Of a stretch of 64,000 nucleotides of DNA, positions 51,201-56,700 are shown piece by piece. The stretch lies in assembly GCA_025642075.2 (NCBI GenBank), contig JAODUO010000879.1:177501-241500 (forward strand). Direction: 5' to 3'. The notes under the pieces are model-generated. The model did not search any database and was not told the DNA's origin. It worked only from the letters and a program-made list of their open reading frames with translations. Every line of letters begins with the position of its first letter. Positions within the stretch are counted from its first letter, which is position 1. This stretch comes from Ridgeia piscesae (taxonomy: Eukaryota; Annelida; Polychaeta; Sabellida; Siboglinidae). Both the position numbers and the translations under genes were made by a program.

Positions 51201-53541
51201 TGATGGCGCCTGCGAACTGCTGAGTCATGCCACTGGTGGTGCCCCCTGGCAGACTCGTGGGGAACACAACTGCCTGTGGGGTGGCCCCTGGCGGTAGTTG
51301 GGGCGCGGTGGTGGCCCTCCATACCCCACTCACTGGGTTGGGTTCAACAACAGCCATGGGCAGGCTGAAGTTGGTAGACAGCGTGATGATACTGCCATCA
51401 GCCGCGACAGCCGTCCGACTTGAGGGGAGAGCATCTTTGGTCGGGACAGACCCACCGACTGTGGCAGTAGCCACACTGCTTGCAGCAACCGCACTGCTTG
51501 CAGCAACCGCACTGCTTGCAGCAACTGCACTGCTTGCAGCTACCGCACTGCTTGCAGCTACCGCACTGCTTGCAGCTACCGCACTGCTTGCAGCTGCCGC
51601 ACTGCTTGCAGCTACCGCACTGCTTGCAGCTGCCGCACTGCTTGCAGCTACCGCACTGCTTGCAGCTGCCGCACTGCTTGCAGCAACTGCAGTCAGGCCA
51701 GTGCTTTCACCAGTTGTCTTTGGAACACTGACAGTGCTGCCATCTGGAGGTGTTTTAATGGAAACAGGCACATTGCGACTAACAGCCGATGAATCAGCAT
51801 CATCTGCTGGACTGGATGTAGATTCAGAAATTGTCATATCACCCTTTGTGACAGTTTCACCTTCAGGGGGAAAAGATGTTGCTGTTGGAGTAGTTTCACT
51901 TTTGTCTGGAGTAGTTTCTCTTTTGTCTGATGGAGCTTCATATTTCTCTGATGTAGCTTCACTTTTTTCTGAAGTTATGTCACATTTATCTGGTGTCATT
52001 TCACTTTTGTCTAACATCGTTGCTGAAGTAGTTTCACATTTTTCCAAAGTAGTTTCACTCATGTGTGATGTTGTTTCGCATTTGACTGCTGAAATAGCTG
52101 TAATAATTTCACTTTCAGCTGTTATTGCAGTTTCACATTTTGTTGGCAAAGTTTTGCTTTCTGATGGAGTAGTTTCATTTGTAGACATGGTAGTTTCAGT
52201 TTTTGCTGGAGTGCTTTCAGACTGAGGTAGAATAGCTGTACTATCAGTTATAGTAGTTGGAGCTGTGTCAGATTGAGCTGGAGTACTTTCATCTTTAGGT
52301 TGAGTACTCTCACATTCAGATGGACTACTTTCTCCATTAGATTGAGTGTTTTCACGTTTAGGTTGAGTACTTTCACATTCAACTGGTGTACTTTCTAACT
52401 CAGCTGGAATGCTTCCGTCTTTAGGATGGGTACTTTCACATTCAACTGGAGTACTTTCTAACTTAGCTGGAGTGCTTTCATCTTTAGGATGGGTACTTTC
52501 ACATTCAACCGGAGTACTTTCTAACTCAGCTGGAGTGCTTTCATCTTTAGGATGAGTACTTTCACATTCAACTTGAGTACTTCCACCTTCTGGCTGTTCA
52601 CTTTTGGTCTTACTGTGTTCACTTTCAGTTGTAACAGTTTCACACACATATGTGTCAGTTTCACTTGTAACCCCAGTTGCCCCACACACCGGGCTGGGTG
52701 CCTTCTTTACACTAGTAGCAGTCTCATCCAATGCTGGACCACTGCCAACCTGGACACTATCAACACTGGGGCTGACAAGAGTGTCAATCATTGTGTCAAC
52801 CATACTTGCGTCATCTTTCACAATGTCATCAGCAGGGGGGTTGACAGGTTGTAATGACATTACACTGTCACCAAGTGTGATCATTCCTGGGTCATGTGAA
52901 AACTTGTCAGTGTTAAGTAGTGATGTGACGGAGTCCACAGGTGTGATATTTGGAACATCTGTTTTGGTGACACTGGTGTCAACTGTGGCTGGTGATCTGG
53001 TATCTCCCACTGTCTCTAATGCCGATGTTAAAGTGACAGATGATGTGTCATTTTGTCTGACATCATCTGAAGTCTTGGTTGACGAGTCAACTGTCAGAGT
53101 TGATTCCGACGAACCGGGCGCAATTGAAGCATTTGCATCAACAGACTCGCTGGTTGTCATGGCAACACATGTTTCATCAGTTGACATGGGATCACACGTT
53201 TTAGACGTGTCACCGACATGTGACAGCAGTGACACCATGGCAGGTTCGAGTGATATGTCAGTGACAGTTGACATCTGTGACTCCATGGTGACATCTGATG
53301 TCATAACAATGTCCCCTGATGCAACATCATTGTCAGATGTTACAGCGCAGGGTGGTGTTGCCATGGAGACATCTTCCAGTGGGGCCCCTGTTGCCATGGT
53401 ATCGCTGAGCACCCCTGATGATGACTCCGGGGAGATATCTGGGAGGGTATTGAGGAAGTCTGCCGGGTTGAGGGTGAGGATCTCATCCACAGATACCCCC
53501 TGACCTAGGTCACCCGCGGGGTCACATGACATGTTCTCCAT
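15133..53541 (-). CDS. L3MBTL1/3: L3MBTL1/3-type lethal(3)malignant brain tumor-like protein, 17 coding exons
   Basis: This is a nuclear methyl-lysine reader of the MBT family. Known relatives bind mono- and dimethyl-lysine on histones, compact chromatin and repress transcription. I placed 17 exons with GT-AG borders and consistent phases: 53541-51183, 50731-50663, 50079-49340, 47028-46902, 44375-44243, 42769-42514, 42057-41823, 32454-32360, 28294-28066, 27650-27565, 26384-26159, 24418-24328, 23836-23702, 18750-18538, 17644-17526, 16862-16630 and 15264-15133. The sum is 5,478 nt, or 1,825 residues. Domains are: low-complexity N-terminus (1 to about 1,035), WKDGVG block (about 1,045), FCS zinc finger (about 1,115-1,140), MBT1 (about 1,210-1,306), MBT2 (about 1,315-1,414), MBT3 (about 1,420-1,515), two C2HC fingers (about 1,525-1,557 and 1,596-1,622) and a C-terminal SAM (about 1,755-1,822). 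Human L3MBTL3 is under 800 residues, so the N-terminal extension is unusual. An upstream 5' UTR exon is expected but not found. Confidence 0.92.
15281..15345. repeat. 9-bp minisatellite next to the exon 17 acceptor
   Basis: The unit GTGTCAACA is repeated about seven times and starts roughly 16 bases upstream of the acceptor. Confidence 0.9.
15530..15850. repeat. 22-bp minisatellite, about 14 copies
   Basis: The unit GAGGTTCAACCAGGATAGAG plus TA varies at TAG/CAG and GAGG/GTGG. It is intronic. Confidence 0.95.
16018..16330 (+). mobile_element. tRNA-derived SINE
   Basis: The head shows an A-box-like TTGCATAGTTGAATG and, about 30 bp later, a B-box-like GGTTTGATTCC (consensus GGTTCGANTCC). A body with GGGGAAGTTAAAAGATCCCC follows. 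This is the layout of a tRNA-derived SINE in an intron. The 3' end is uncertain. Confidence 0.5.
16630..16862 (-). CDS. L3MBTL1/3: L3MBTL exon 16: pre-SAM conserved block and first half of SAM
   Basis: Acceptor GTGTTTCAG, donor GATGAG|GTACTC. It encodes REGIHQSVFMSSML, CWEQHSKLLPG and TEWSTQKVAGFVGSLPGCED, then LAEVFQDE. The HQSxFMS...CWEQxxKLLP block and the W-S-x-x-x-V-x-x-F SAM start match L3MBTL1/3. The acceptor is embedded in a minisatellite. Confidence 0.95.
16863..17350. repeat. Minisatellite of about 30 bp seeded at the exon 16 acceptor
   Basis: About sixteen divergent units of the type CACTCCCTGCATCGACTGAA plus ACACATTG. On the minus strand each reads TTTCAG|TCGATGCAG, the same as the real junction TTTCAG|TTGATGCGG. 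Copies of the splice acceptor and first exon bases are therefore arrayed upstream of exon 16. Confidence 0.9.
17526..17644 (-). CDS. L3MBTL1/3: L3MBTL exon 15: basic linker
   Basis: Acceptor GACTGTCCCCAG, donor GAAG|GTAGGT. It encodes SKYLKLIQKEKDLLAQGKVS and SHYLKDGSHVIKKEDLQNE. No domain is recognised. Only one frame is open and its phases match both neighbours. Confidence 0.85.
17645..18537. repeat. Intron with degenerate repeats, including a 39-bp unit
   Basis: 18,160-18,330 holds about four copies of CAACTTTGTCCAGCAAACAG plus a TCAAGAATACAGTCACTGA tail. The sequence before (17,700-18,150) shows older, blurred copies of TTTGTCCxGTAAxCAATCAACAA. Confidence 0.75.
18538..18750 (-). CDS. L3MBTL1/3: L3MBTL exon 14: second C2HC zinc finger
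   Basis: Acceptor GTCTTTTGTAG, donor GAAAAA|GTACGT; a later GT at 18,508-18,509 was rejected because it breaks the phase into exon 15. It encodes RKCPTHGCDGSGHVTGKYTA, then HHRQSGCPL, a complete MyT1-type finger that closely resembles the single finger of vertebrate L3MBTL1. A Pro/Gly-rich, basic tail (GSGRGRKK) follows. Confidence 0.93.
19233..19786. repeat. 35-bp minisatellite, left block (about 16 copies)
   Basis: The unit is GTAGTACTCTGACACGCGTT plus TCCCCGGTAGACAAT, the same as at 20.9-23.7 kb and in the same orientation. 18,751-19,232 before it is plain AT-rich intron. Confidence 0.97.
19787..20924. mobile_element. Repeat core (copy 1) interrupting the 35-bp array
   Basis: It begins with a CTCCCG/CGGGAG-rich palindromic stretch. 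About 19,930-20,790 is homologous, in the same orientation, to 57,727-58,512; shared blocks include CAGTCTAATAAATACCTA, AATAATGTCCATCCATACAT and AGATGCTGCTGCTTTTCATG. The left array stops at ...GACAATGT and the right one resumes at GTACTCTGACACG, so it splits one repeat unit, as an insertion would. No coding capacity is evident. Confidence 0.7.
20925..23692. repeat. 35-bp minisatellite, right block (about 79 copies)
   Basis: Units vary mainly at CACGCG/CACACG/CATGCG and by rare insertions or deletions. The minus-strand unit has no stop codon in any of the three frames, so very long spurious frames arise (over 900 codons). The array begins at about intron position +5 of exon 13. Confidence 0.98.
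23702..23836 (-). CDS. L3MBTL1/3: L3MBTL exon 13: end of first C2HC finger and linker
   Basis: Acceptor GTGTCGTTGCAG, donor CGCAT|GTAAGT. It encodes SFGCPYSASNMNKDMILQDR and a Ser/Pro-rich linker ending PPSPDR. CPYS...NxNKD matches L3MBTL3. The 35-bp minisatellite starts within about five bases of this donor. Confidence 0.92.
24328..24418 (-). CDS. L3MBTL1/3: L3MBTL exon 12: first C2HC (MyT1-type) zinc finger, part 1
   Basis: Acceptor CATGTTTGTAG, donor ACAG|GTAGGC. It encodes SSCPTPGCSGIGHVKGAKYT plus GHH. The C-x4-C and the two His ligands follow the MyT1 pattern; the final Cys is in the next exon. This finger most resembles that of L3MBTL3 (PGCxGIGH). Confidence 0.93.
24594..26025. mobile_element. 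hAT-like non-autonomous DNA transposon
   Basis: The left end CAGTGCTGTAACAAGTAC and right end GTACTTCGTTACATCCCACCACTG form imperfect terminal inverted repeats. Subterminal ACTTAAGTAAAAGTA and ACTTCGTTACAAGTA motifs are repeated. Both sides are flanked by TATGTATG, an 8-bp duplication as hAT elements make, although it lies in a TATG microsatellite. No transposase is recognised inside. Confidence 0.75.
26159..26384 (-). CDS. L3MBTL1/3: L3MBTL exon 11: core of MBT repeat 3
   Basis: Acceptor ATATTTGCAG, donor TGT|GTGAGT, chosen because it leaves phase 1 as the next exon needs. It encodes NQFEVDMKLEAVDQRNPLLI, then IHFDGWAPAYDYWVDDDSPD and IHPVGWCSKT. Confidence 0.95.
26648..26951. repeat. 27-bp minisatellite, 11 copies
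   Basis: The unit ACAAACACAGCTGTCTCATC plus AGATGCT is almost perfectly conserved. It is intronic and about 260 bp from exon 11. Confidence 0.97.
26952..28065. other. Intronic sequence around exon 10
   Basis: Apart from exon 10 (27,565-27,650) no gene, RNA or repeat family is recognised. Confidence 0.5.
27565..27650 (-). CDS. L3MBTL1/3: L3MBTL exon 10: N-terminal arm of MBT3
   Basis: Acceptor TGTGTGACAG, donor GATG|GTACGT. It encodes DWKDIDGFTWEDYLAKTKTQ and AVAARAFKM, matching the FxWxxYLxxT...AVPxxAF arm that precedes the third MBT core. Confidence 0.93.
28066..28294 (-). CDS. L3MBTL1/3: L3MBTL exon 9: core of MBT repeat 2 (methyl-lysine pocket)
   Basis: Acceptor GCCCCTGTAG, donor AATG|GTACGT. 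It encodes GFRVGQKLEAVDKK and HFDGWEDTYDYWCDPSSP, then YIHPMGWC. In L3MBTL1 the second repeat is the functional one, with a pocket made of an Asp and a Phe/Trp/Tyr cage. The equivalent Asp (AVD), Phe (HFD), Trp (GW) and Tyr (TYDYW) are all present, so methyl-lysine binding is expected. The acceptor and first exon bases are part of the adjoining minisatellite unit. Confidence 0.96.
28280..31990. repeat. 48/40-bp minisatellite seeded at the exon 9 acceptor
   Basis: The main unit is ACTACAGGGGCACAGAGGTA plus CATTACTGGAACCTGTGGGGTGTCACAG. Shorter variants lack CACAGAGG. The first unit overlaps the exon: the real junction (minus) CCCCTGTAG|TCGGTGACGCCCCAC is copied in each unit as CCCCTGTAG|TCTGTGACACCCCAC. 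Units at 29,480-30,430 carry many small deletions. Confidence 0.96.
32360..32454 (-). CDS. L3MBTL1/3: L3MBTL exon 8: MBT1-MBT2 junction
   Basis: Acceptor CATGTTCCCAG, donor GCG|GTATGT. It encodes YTTDTFSWATYLKSSRFPAA and PKHLFTKTQAA, the N-terminal arm of MBT2 (F-x-W-x-x-Y-L and AAPKxLF are family signatures). The preceding intron of 9.4 kb holds the full-length LINE. Confidence 0.93.
32455..34080. other. Intronic sequence, nothing recognised
   Basis: AT-rich intron with one purine tract (GGGA/GAGG) at 33,540-33,595. No coding or repeat-family signal is seen. Confidence 0.5.
34085..34640. repeat. Degenerate tandem repeat (about 125 bp, made of 20-bp subunits)
   Basis: Blocks such as CAAACTAAGTACCC, GTTCCCTTGNNGAATCTAAG and ATTGTAAGTNCCACAGTNCA recur twice about 115-125 bp apart, with blurred AAACTAAGTACC subunits around them. 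It looks like an old, diverged minisatellite. 34,641-35,388 shows nothing recognised. Confidence 0.7.
35389..38900 (-). mobile_element. Full-length CR1/L2-type LINE in the L3MBTL intron
   Basis: The 3' end is fixed at 35,389 by comparison with the truncated copy at 42,976. The element encodes one intact long ORF (below) and has a 3' UTR of about 125 bp with CAAA/CATA repeats. The 5' end is not certain; the AT-rich stretch to about 39,130 may be its 5' UTR. It lies in the same orientation as the host gene. Confidence 0.9.
35515..38853 (-). CDS. LINE ORF2-type protein: APE endonuclease plus reverse transcriptase, with N-terminal 2A-like motif
   Basis: 1,112 codons, uninterrupted. Residues 104-122 hold a hydrophobic run and then SGDIQLNPGP, a 2A-like ribosome-skipping motif (consensus DxExNPGP; here Gln replaces Glu). 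An APE-type endonuclease follows at about 181-402, with VETK (217), AGDFN (321-325) and SDHEAV (391-396). The reverse transcriptase (about 660-910) shows NYRPISL, LLDFAKAF (motif A Asp), GVPQGSVLGP and LFADD (841-844, catalytic Asp pair). A conserved C-terminal LINE block follows. Two oddities are GPYELPAR where GPDGxPAR is usual, and AFNKVPH where AFDKVPH is usual. The catalytic residues are present, so the copy could be recent and competent. Confidence 0.93.
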   Translation of the reverse strand: MAGSLHNTHSRRTFKYSLFMIACLYATCRLNHQLKCSHNNITETDHIDNKTSKGNTNSITSHYIYSPIWNTIAQLKCLRSNSSTRLSTTPPSYRPRSNKTATTFTLLLCIILSGDIQLNPGPISKDTEILTTNHVDPTRSNSLIDRTNTNDTSQTYDLTFGPNPQNTSTPERSKKTKRNTLNAILINTNSIKSITKTTQLKTTIQSNNPDIMFLVETKIDENYPTYSFLPPNYNAIRKDRSIHGGGVLIAFRDDIVAEPLTNLNSNCEIVWTKVHFTRNKSIYFASYYRPPNDHLQSLEALHESLTKLYRTQKTPPNVVIAGDFNLPDINWSKQQITNNRTASKHNKLLEIINEFGLQNMMNNPTQIDSGNILDLILTSNPSIIVNTPGMSDHEAVTFNVNLNPVRNRKLPHKIFQYKSANWDKLKDDINQLTSTYFHRNPNSRDINENWNFFRNNLTSLVDRNIPSRNTKAKAHLPWITREIIRMQRKRNKSHKKAKQTGRNSDWEKFRQLRRQASKAAGKSYSDYLNNHIGESLKTNPKQFWSFMKVNKRECIGIPTLQTNGQIITNDRDKANTLNNHFSSVFTQEIYPIPKLSPSVYSDIPFLEIGIDGVVKQLKNINQNKATGPYELPARVLKEAAAEIAPIITHIFQQSYNTSKLPDDWLQALVTPIHKKSLKSDPANYRPISLTCILCKVMEHIILSNMWKHLHKHNILLHFQHGFQSGLSCESQLIETVHDWITAMDNKSQIDAILLDFAKAFNKVPHKRLLSKLAFYGITGNTKNWIKSFLSHRKQRVSVNGALSDNTCVTSGVPQGSVLGPVLFLLYINDINNNIQSPIRLFADDSIIYRKIKSETDNNILQSDLIQLQTWSNKWQMEFNIPKCVHLPITNKTKPRLHSYSLCGVPLSTVSSHPYLGIKLDTKLTWANHITDIASKSSKVLGMIKRTLGPCKPNVKETAYNMLVRPKLEYASPIWNPHTTTQIKHLEKVQHCAARFVKNNHRRQTATTDLIATLGWPTLERRRIIKQAMTFYKILNNIINITPPPGLLKPSKNRGHYIATRCRINTAVFSFYPRAIRIWNMIPPHITAIENPIAFQAAIMNLPFPTPNHLNCL
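38901..39550. other. AT-rich intron or LINE 5' flank
   Basis: The sequence next to the LINE start is AT-rich (TAAATAAATA-type) and may belong to the LINE 5' UTR. No other feature is seen. Confidence 0.4.
39557..40686. mobile_element. Possible MITE bounded by 12-bp inverted repeats
   Basis: CCCATTTTATCC at 39,557-39,568 has its exact inverse GGATAAAATGGG at 40,675-40,686. A 36-bp sequence (TTTTATCCAGAATACGATTC...) is duplicated directly at the left end. No target duplication or transposase is seen, so the call is weak. Confidence 0.3.
39672..39810 (+). promoter_or_regulatory. CCAAT/CRE/YY1-like promoter cluster inside the intron
   Basis: ATTGG at 39,672-39,676, TGACGTCA at 39,692-39,699, CCAAT at 39,736-39,740 and AAAGATGGCG at 39,801-39,810 (YY1-type initiator) lie within 140 bp. 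This order and spacing suit a plus-strand, TATA-less promoter antisense to L3MBTL. The only frame from ATGGCG is 8 codons, so a transcript would be non-coding or spliced. It could instead belong to a transposon. Confidence 0.35.
40690..41822. other. Intronic sequence, nothing recognised
   Basis: No coding frame, repeat array or element border is evident between the possible MITE and exon 7. Confidence 0.5.
41823..42057 (-). CDS. L3MBTL1/3: L3MBTL exon 7: core of MBT repeat 1
   Basis: Acceptor CTGTTCCTACAG, donor AAAG|GTGAGC. It encodes NGFKVGMKLEGIDPRHP, then LHFDGYSECYDFWVNANNPF and GKTLQPPKG. This is a standard MBT core, very close to the vertebrate first repeat. Confidence 0.96.
42514..42769 (-). 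CDS. L3MBTL1/3: L3MBTL exon 6: basic linker and start of MBT1
   Basis: Acceptor GTGTGTACCAG, donor GGAT|GTAAGC. It starts with a basic cluster (HEKEKKKRRRLSL, a likely nuclear localisation signal) and ends FHWAHYLERENAVAAPMKLF plus KD, the N-terminal arm of the first MBT repeat. A HTHTHT stretch comes from a (GT)n tract inside the exon. Confidence 0.93.
42976..43865 (-). mobile_element. 5'-truncated copy of the same LINE
   Basis: 890 bp matching 35,389-36,279 with about five substitutions and one 1-bp deletion (CACGGTTTT to CACGTTTT near 43,284). It contains only the last quarter of the ORF, and the deletion shifts the frame near the C-terminus, so it is a dead copy. Truncation at the 5' end is the usual outcome of target-primed reverse transcription. 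Confidence 0.95.
43866..44242. other. Intronic sequence
   Basis: Plain intron between the truncated LINE and exon 5, with no features recognised. Confidence 0.5.
44243..44375 (-). CDS. L3MBTL1/3: L3MBTL exon 5: FCS-type zinc finger
   Basis: Acceptor TTTGTTGTCAG, donor TCCAA|GTAAGT. It encodes CRCENCGVYGMITEFCNG, then GRFCSKSCVGSF. The four zinc ligands of an FCS finger are visible as CENC and FCSKSC. FCS fingers in this and other Polycomb-related proteins bind RNA or nucleic acid. The intron on its upstream side is a 66-bp minisatellite that begins a few bases from the acceptor. Confidence 0.93.
44381..46570. repeat. 66-bp minisatellite abutting the exon 5 acceptor, about 33 copies
   Basis: The unit AACACAACCATGGTGTCACA plus CTGTATCACCTCACACATCCATACCAAACATGACC and an AACCCACATCA tail. 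It begins within about ten bases of the acceptor but does not include the AG. The period is 22 codons, so long open frames on both strands are artefacts. Confidence 0.98.
46902..47028 (-). CDS. L3MBTL1/3: L3MBTL exon 4
   Basis: Acceptor CTGCATTGCAG, donor ACAG|GTAGGT, phase 0 to 1. It begins FKLNEFGVIEMVTEDDD, which directly continues LPGSDLK of the previous exon as in vertebrate L3MBTL3 (FRVNEFGxxEVITDE, from memory). An acidic region follows. Confidence 0.9.
47330..48690. repeat. 31-bp minisatellite, about 44 copies
   Basis: The unit TGAGATACACTGAACAGTGC plus AGGCAGTGTCA varies at CACTGA/CATTGA and GTGAT/GTCAT. A block near 47,995-48,130 is repeated near 48,315-48,450 with the same variant order, which suggests a segmental duplication within the array. 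Confidence 0.97.
48691..49105. repeat. 30-bp minisatellite, about 14 copies
   Basis: The unit GGTGATGGTGGTCCTGAGAT plus CAACATGACA directly follows the 31-bp array. The period is 10 codons; the open frames are artefacts. Confidence 0.97.
49340..50079 (-). CDS. L3MBTL1/3: L3MBTL exon 3: linker and WKDGVG/LPGSDLK block
   Basis: Acceptor GAATTGCAG, donor CAAG|GTAGGT, phase 0 at the end. About 247 codons are rich in Pro, Ala, Ser and Thr. The last part, DFDPVSAMEWKDGVGQLPGS plus DLK, matches the conserved N-terminus of vertebrate L3MBTL3 as I recall it. That anchors the long N-terminal exons to this gene family. Confidence 0.9.
50080..51182. other. Introns around exon 2
   Basis: Apart from exon 2 (50,663-50,731) nothing is recognised. 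Confidence 0.5.
50663..50731 (-). CDS. L3MBTL1/3: L3MBTL exon 2
   Basis: A 69-bp exon between acceptor TTCTTTTAG and donor GCA|GTGAGT. It continues the frame from exon 1 and encodes AVSVKPQSDPTQATPTPGAV, a linker without a known domain. Both phases fit exactly, which supports the call despite its small size. Confidence 0.75.
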
Positions 53542-53552
53542 ATTAGGGCATT
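51183..53552 (-). CDS. L3MBTL1/3: L3MBTL exon 1 (first coding exon found): Ser/Thr/Ala-rich N-terminus
   Basis: The acceptor TTGTTTTCAG at 53,553 shows an upstream exon exists. The chosen start, ATATGG at 53,541, has A at -3 and G at +4. About 786 codons encode no recognised domain. The content is acidic/Ser-Thr stretches, a degenerate 21-residue repeat (ESTPVECESTHPKD motif, about residues 325-405) and an Ala-Ser repeat (AASSAV) from an 18-bp coding minisatellite at 51,475-51,690. It ends ...AAATG|GTGAGC in phase 1. The exon frame is open upstream of the ATG to the acceptor (ECPN), so a start in an earlier exon is possible. Assignment to this gene rests on phase and continuity. Confidence 0.75.
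51475..51690 (-). repeat. 18-bp coding minisatellite in exon 1 (Ala-Ser repeat)
   Basis: About twelve copies of a unit that reads AASSAV/AASSAA on the coding strand. It keeps the frame, so length variation would change only the size of a low-complexity linker. Confidence 0.93.
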
Positions 53553-53789
53553 CTGAAAACAACAATATATGTATAAGAGGATTACAAAAAATAAGTGACT
53601 TTGATACAAAGGTACTTACGAAATCAGGGAATTGTGCAGAAACATAACGTTTTATCCCTCAATGCTAAATTGCATAAACATAATTATTTGCTTACATCAT
53701 CACTAAAATATCTGCTCTACAATAATTTCAGATGATACTACAACTAAGTTGATGTTTGACTGGTACAGTAGTCCCTCCCTTCACCGGAC

Positions 53790-56700
53790 CCTCTGATGAG
53801 TGGACACCCGCTATGTCGGGACACTATCTCAATGTACAAACTGTTCTATCATGTTAATGTCCCTCTGATGAGTGGACACCCGCTATGTCGGGACACTATC
53901 TCAATGTACGAACTGTTCTATCATGTTAATGTCCCTCTGATGAGTGGACACCCACAACTAAGTCGACTGTTTACTGTTAATGTCCCTCTGATGAGTGGAC
54001 ACCCGCTATGTCGGGACACTATCTCAATGTACGAACTGTTCTATCATGTTAATGTCCCTCTGATGAGTGGACACCCGCTATGTCGGGACACTATCTCAAT
54101 GTACGAACTGTTCTATCATGTTAATGTCCCTCTGATGAGTGGACACCCGCTATGTCGGGACACTATCTCAATGTACGAACTGTTCTATCATGTTAATGTC
54201 CCTCTGATGAGTGGACACCCGCTATGTCGGGACACTATCTCAATGTACAAACTGTTCTATCATGTTAATGTCCCTCTGATGAGTGGACACCCGCTATGTC
54301 GGGACACTATCTCAATGTACGAACTGTTCTATCATGTTAATGTCCCTCTGATGAGTGGACACCCGCTATGTCGGGACACTATCTCAATGTACGAACTGTT
54401 CTATCATGTTAATGTCCCTCTGATGAGTGGACACCCGCTATGTCGGGACACTATCTCAATGTACGAACTGTTCTATCATGTTAATGTCCCTCTGATGAGT
54501 GGACACCCGCTATGTCGGGACACTATCTCAATGTACGAACTGTTCTATCATGTTAATGTCCCTCTGATGAGTGGACACCCGCTATGTCGGGACACTATCT
54601 CAATGTACGAACTGTTCTATCATGTTAATGTCCCTCTGATGAGTGGACACCCGCTATGTCGGGACACTATCTCAATGTACAAACTGTTCTATCATGTTAA
54701 TGTCCCTCTGTTGAGTGGACACCCGCTATGTCGGGACACTATCTCAATGTACAAACTGTTCTATCATGTTAATGTCCCTCTGATGAGTGGACACCCGCTA
54801 TGTCGGGACACTATCTCAATGTACAAACTGTTCTATCATGTTAATGTCCCTCTGATGAGTGGACACCCGCTATGTCGGGACACTATCTCAATGTACAAAC
54901 TGTTCTATCATGTTAATGTCCCTCTGATGAGTGGACACCCGCTATGTCGGGACACTATCTCAATGTACAAACTGTTCTATCATGTTAATGTCCCTCTGAT
55001 GAGTGGACACCCGCTATGTCGGGACACTATCTCAATGTACAAACTGTTCTATCATGTTAATGTCCCTCTGATGAGTGGACACCCGCTATGTCGGGACACT
55101 ATCTCAATGTACAAACTGTTCTATCATGTTAATGTCCCTCTGATGAGTGGACACCCGCTATGTCGGGACACTATCTCAATGTACAAACTGTTCTATCATG
55201 TTAATGTCCCTCTGATGAGTGGACACCCGCTATGTCGGGACACTATCTCAATGTACAAACTGTTCTATCATGTTAATGTCCCTCTGATGAGTGGACACCC
55301 GCTATGTCGGGACACTATCTCAATGTACAAACTGTTCTATCATGTTAATGTCCCTCTGATGAGTGGACACCCGCTATGTCGGGACACTATCTCAATGTAC
55401 AAACTGTTCTATCATGTTAATGTCCCTCTGATGAGTGGACACCCGCTATGTCGGGACACTATCTCAATGTACAAACTGTTCTATCATGTTAATGTCCCTC
55501 TGATGAGTGGACACCCGCTATGTCGGGACACTATCTCAATGTACAAACTGTTCTATCATGTTAATGTCCCTCTGATGAGTGGACACCCGCTATGTCGGGA
55601 CACTATCTCAATGTACAAACTGTTCTATCATGTTAATGTCCCTCTGATGAGTGGACACCCGCTATGTCGGGACACTATCTCAATGTACAAACTGTTCTAT
55701 CATGTTAATGTCCCTCTGATGAGTGGACACCCGCTATGTCGGGACACTATCTCAATGTACGAACTGTTCTATCATGTTAATGTCCCTCTGATGAGTGGAC
55801 ACCCGCTATGTCGGGACACTATCTCAATGTACGAACTGTTCTATCATGTTAATGTCCCTCTGATGAGTGGACACCCGCTATGTCGGGACACTATCTCAAT
55901 GTACGAACTGTTCTATCATGTTAATGTCCCTCTGATGAGTGGACACCCGCTATGTCGGGACACTATCTCAATGTACGAACTGTTCTATCATGTTAATGTC
56001 CCTCTGATGAGTGGACACCCGCTATGTCGGGACACTATCTCAATGTACGAACTGTTCTATCATGTTAATGTCCATCTGATGAGTGGACACCTATGTCGGG
56101 ACACTATCTCAATGTACAAACTGTTCTATCATGTTAATGTCCCTCTGATGAGTGGACACCTGCTATGTCGGGACACTATCTCAATGTACAAACTGTTCTA
56201 CCATGTTAATGTCCCTCTGATGAGTGGACACCTGCTATGTCGGGACACTATCTCAATGTACAAACTGTTCTATCATGTTAATGTCCCTCTGATGAGTGGA
56301 CACCCGCTATGTCGGGACACTATCTCAATGTACAAACTGTTCTACCATGTCAATGTCCCTCTGATGAGTGGACACCCGCTATGTCGGGACACTATCTCAA
56401 TGTACAAACTGTTCTATCATGTTAATGTCCCTCTGATGAGTGGACACCCGCTATGTCGGGACACTATCTCAATGTACAAACTGTTCTACCATGTTAATGT
56501 CCATCTGATGAGTGGACACCTGCTATGTCGGGACACTATCTCAATGTACAAACTGTTCTATCATGTTAATGTCCATCTGATGAGTGGACACCTGCTATGT
56601 CGGGACACTATCTCAATGTACAAACTGTTCTACCATGTTAATGTCCATCTGATGAGTGGACACCTGCTATGTCGGGACACTATCTCAATGTACAAACTGT

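Noticed and set aside
51227..52225. Plus-strand frame of 332 codons and a second at 52,604-53,503
   Set aside because: Shadows of L3MBTL exon 1, caused by its repetitive codons.
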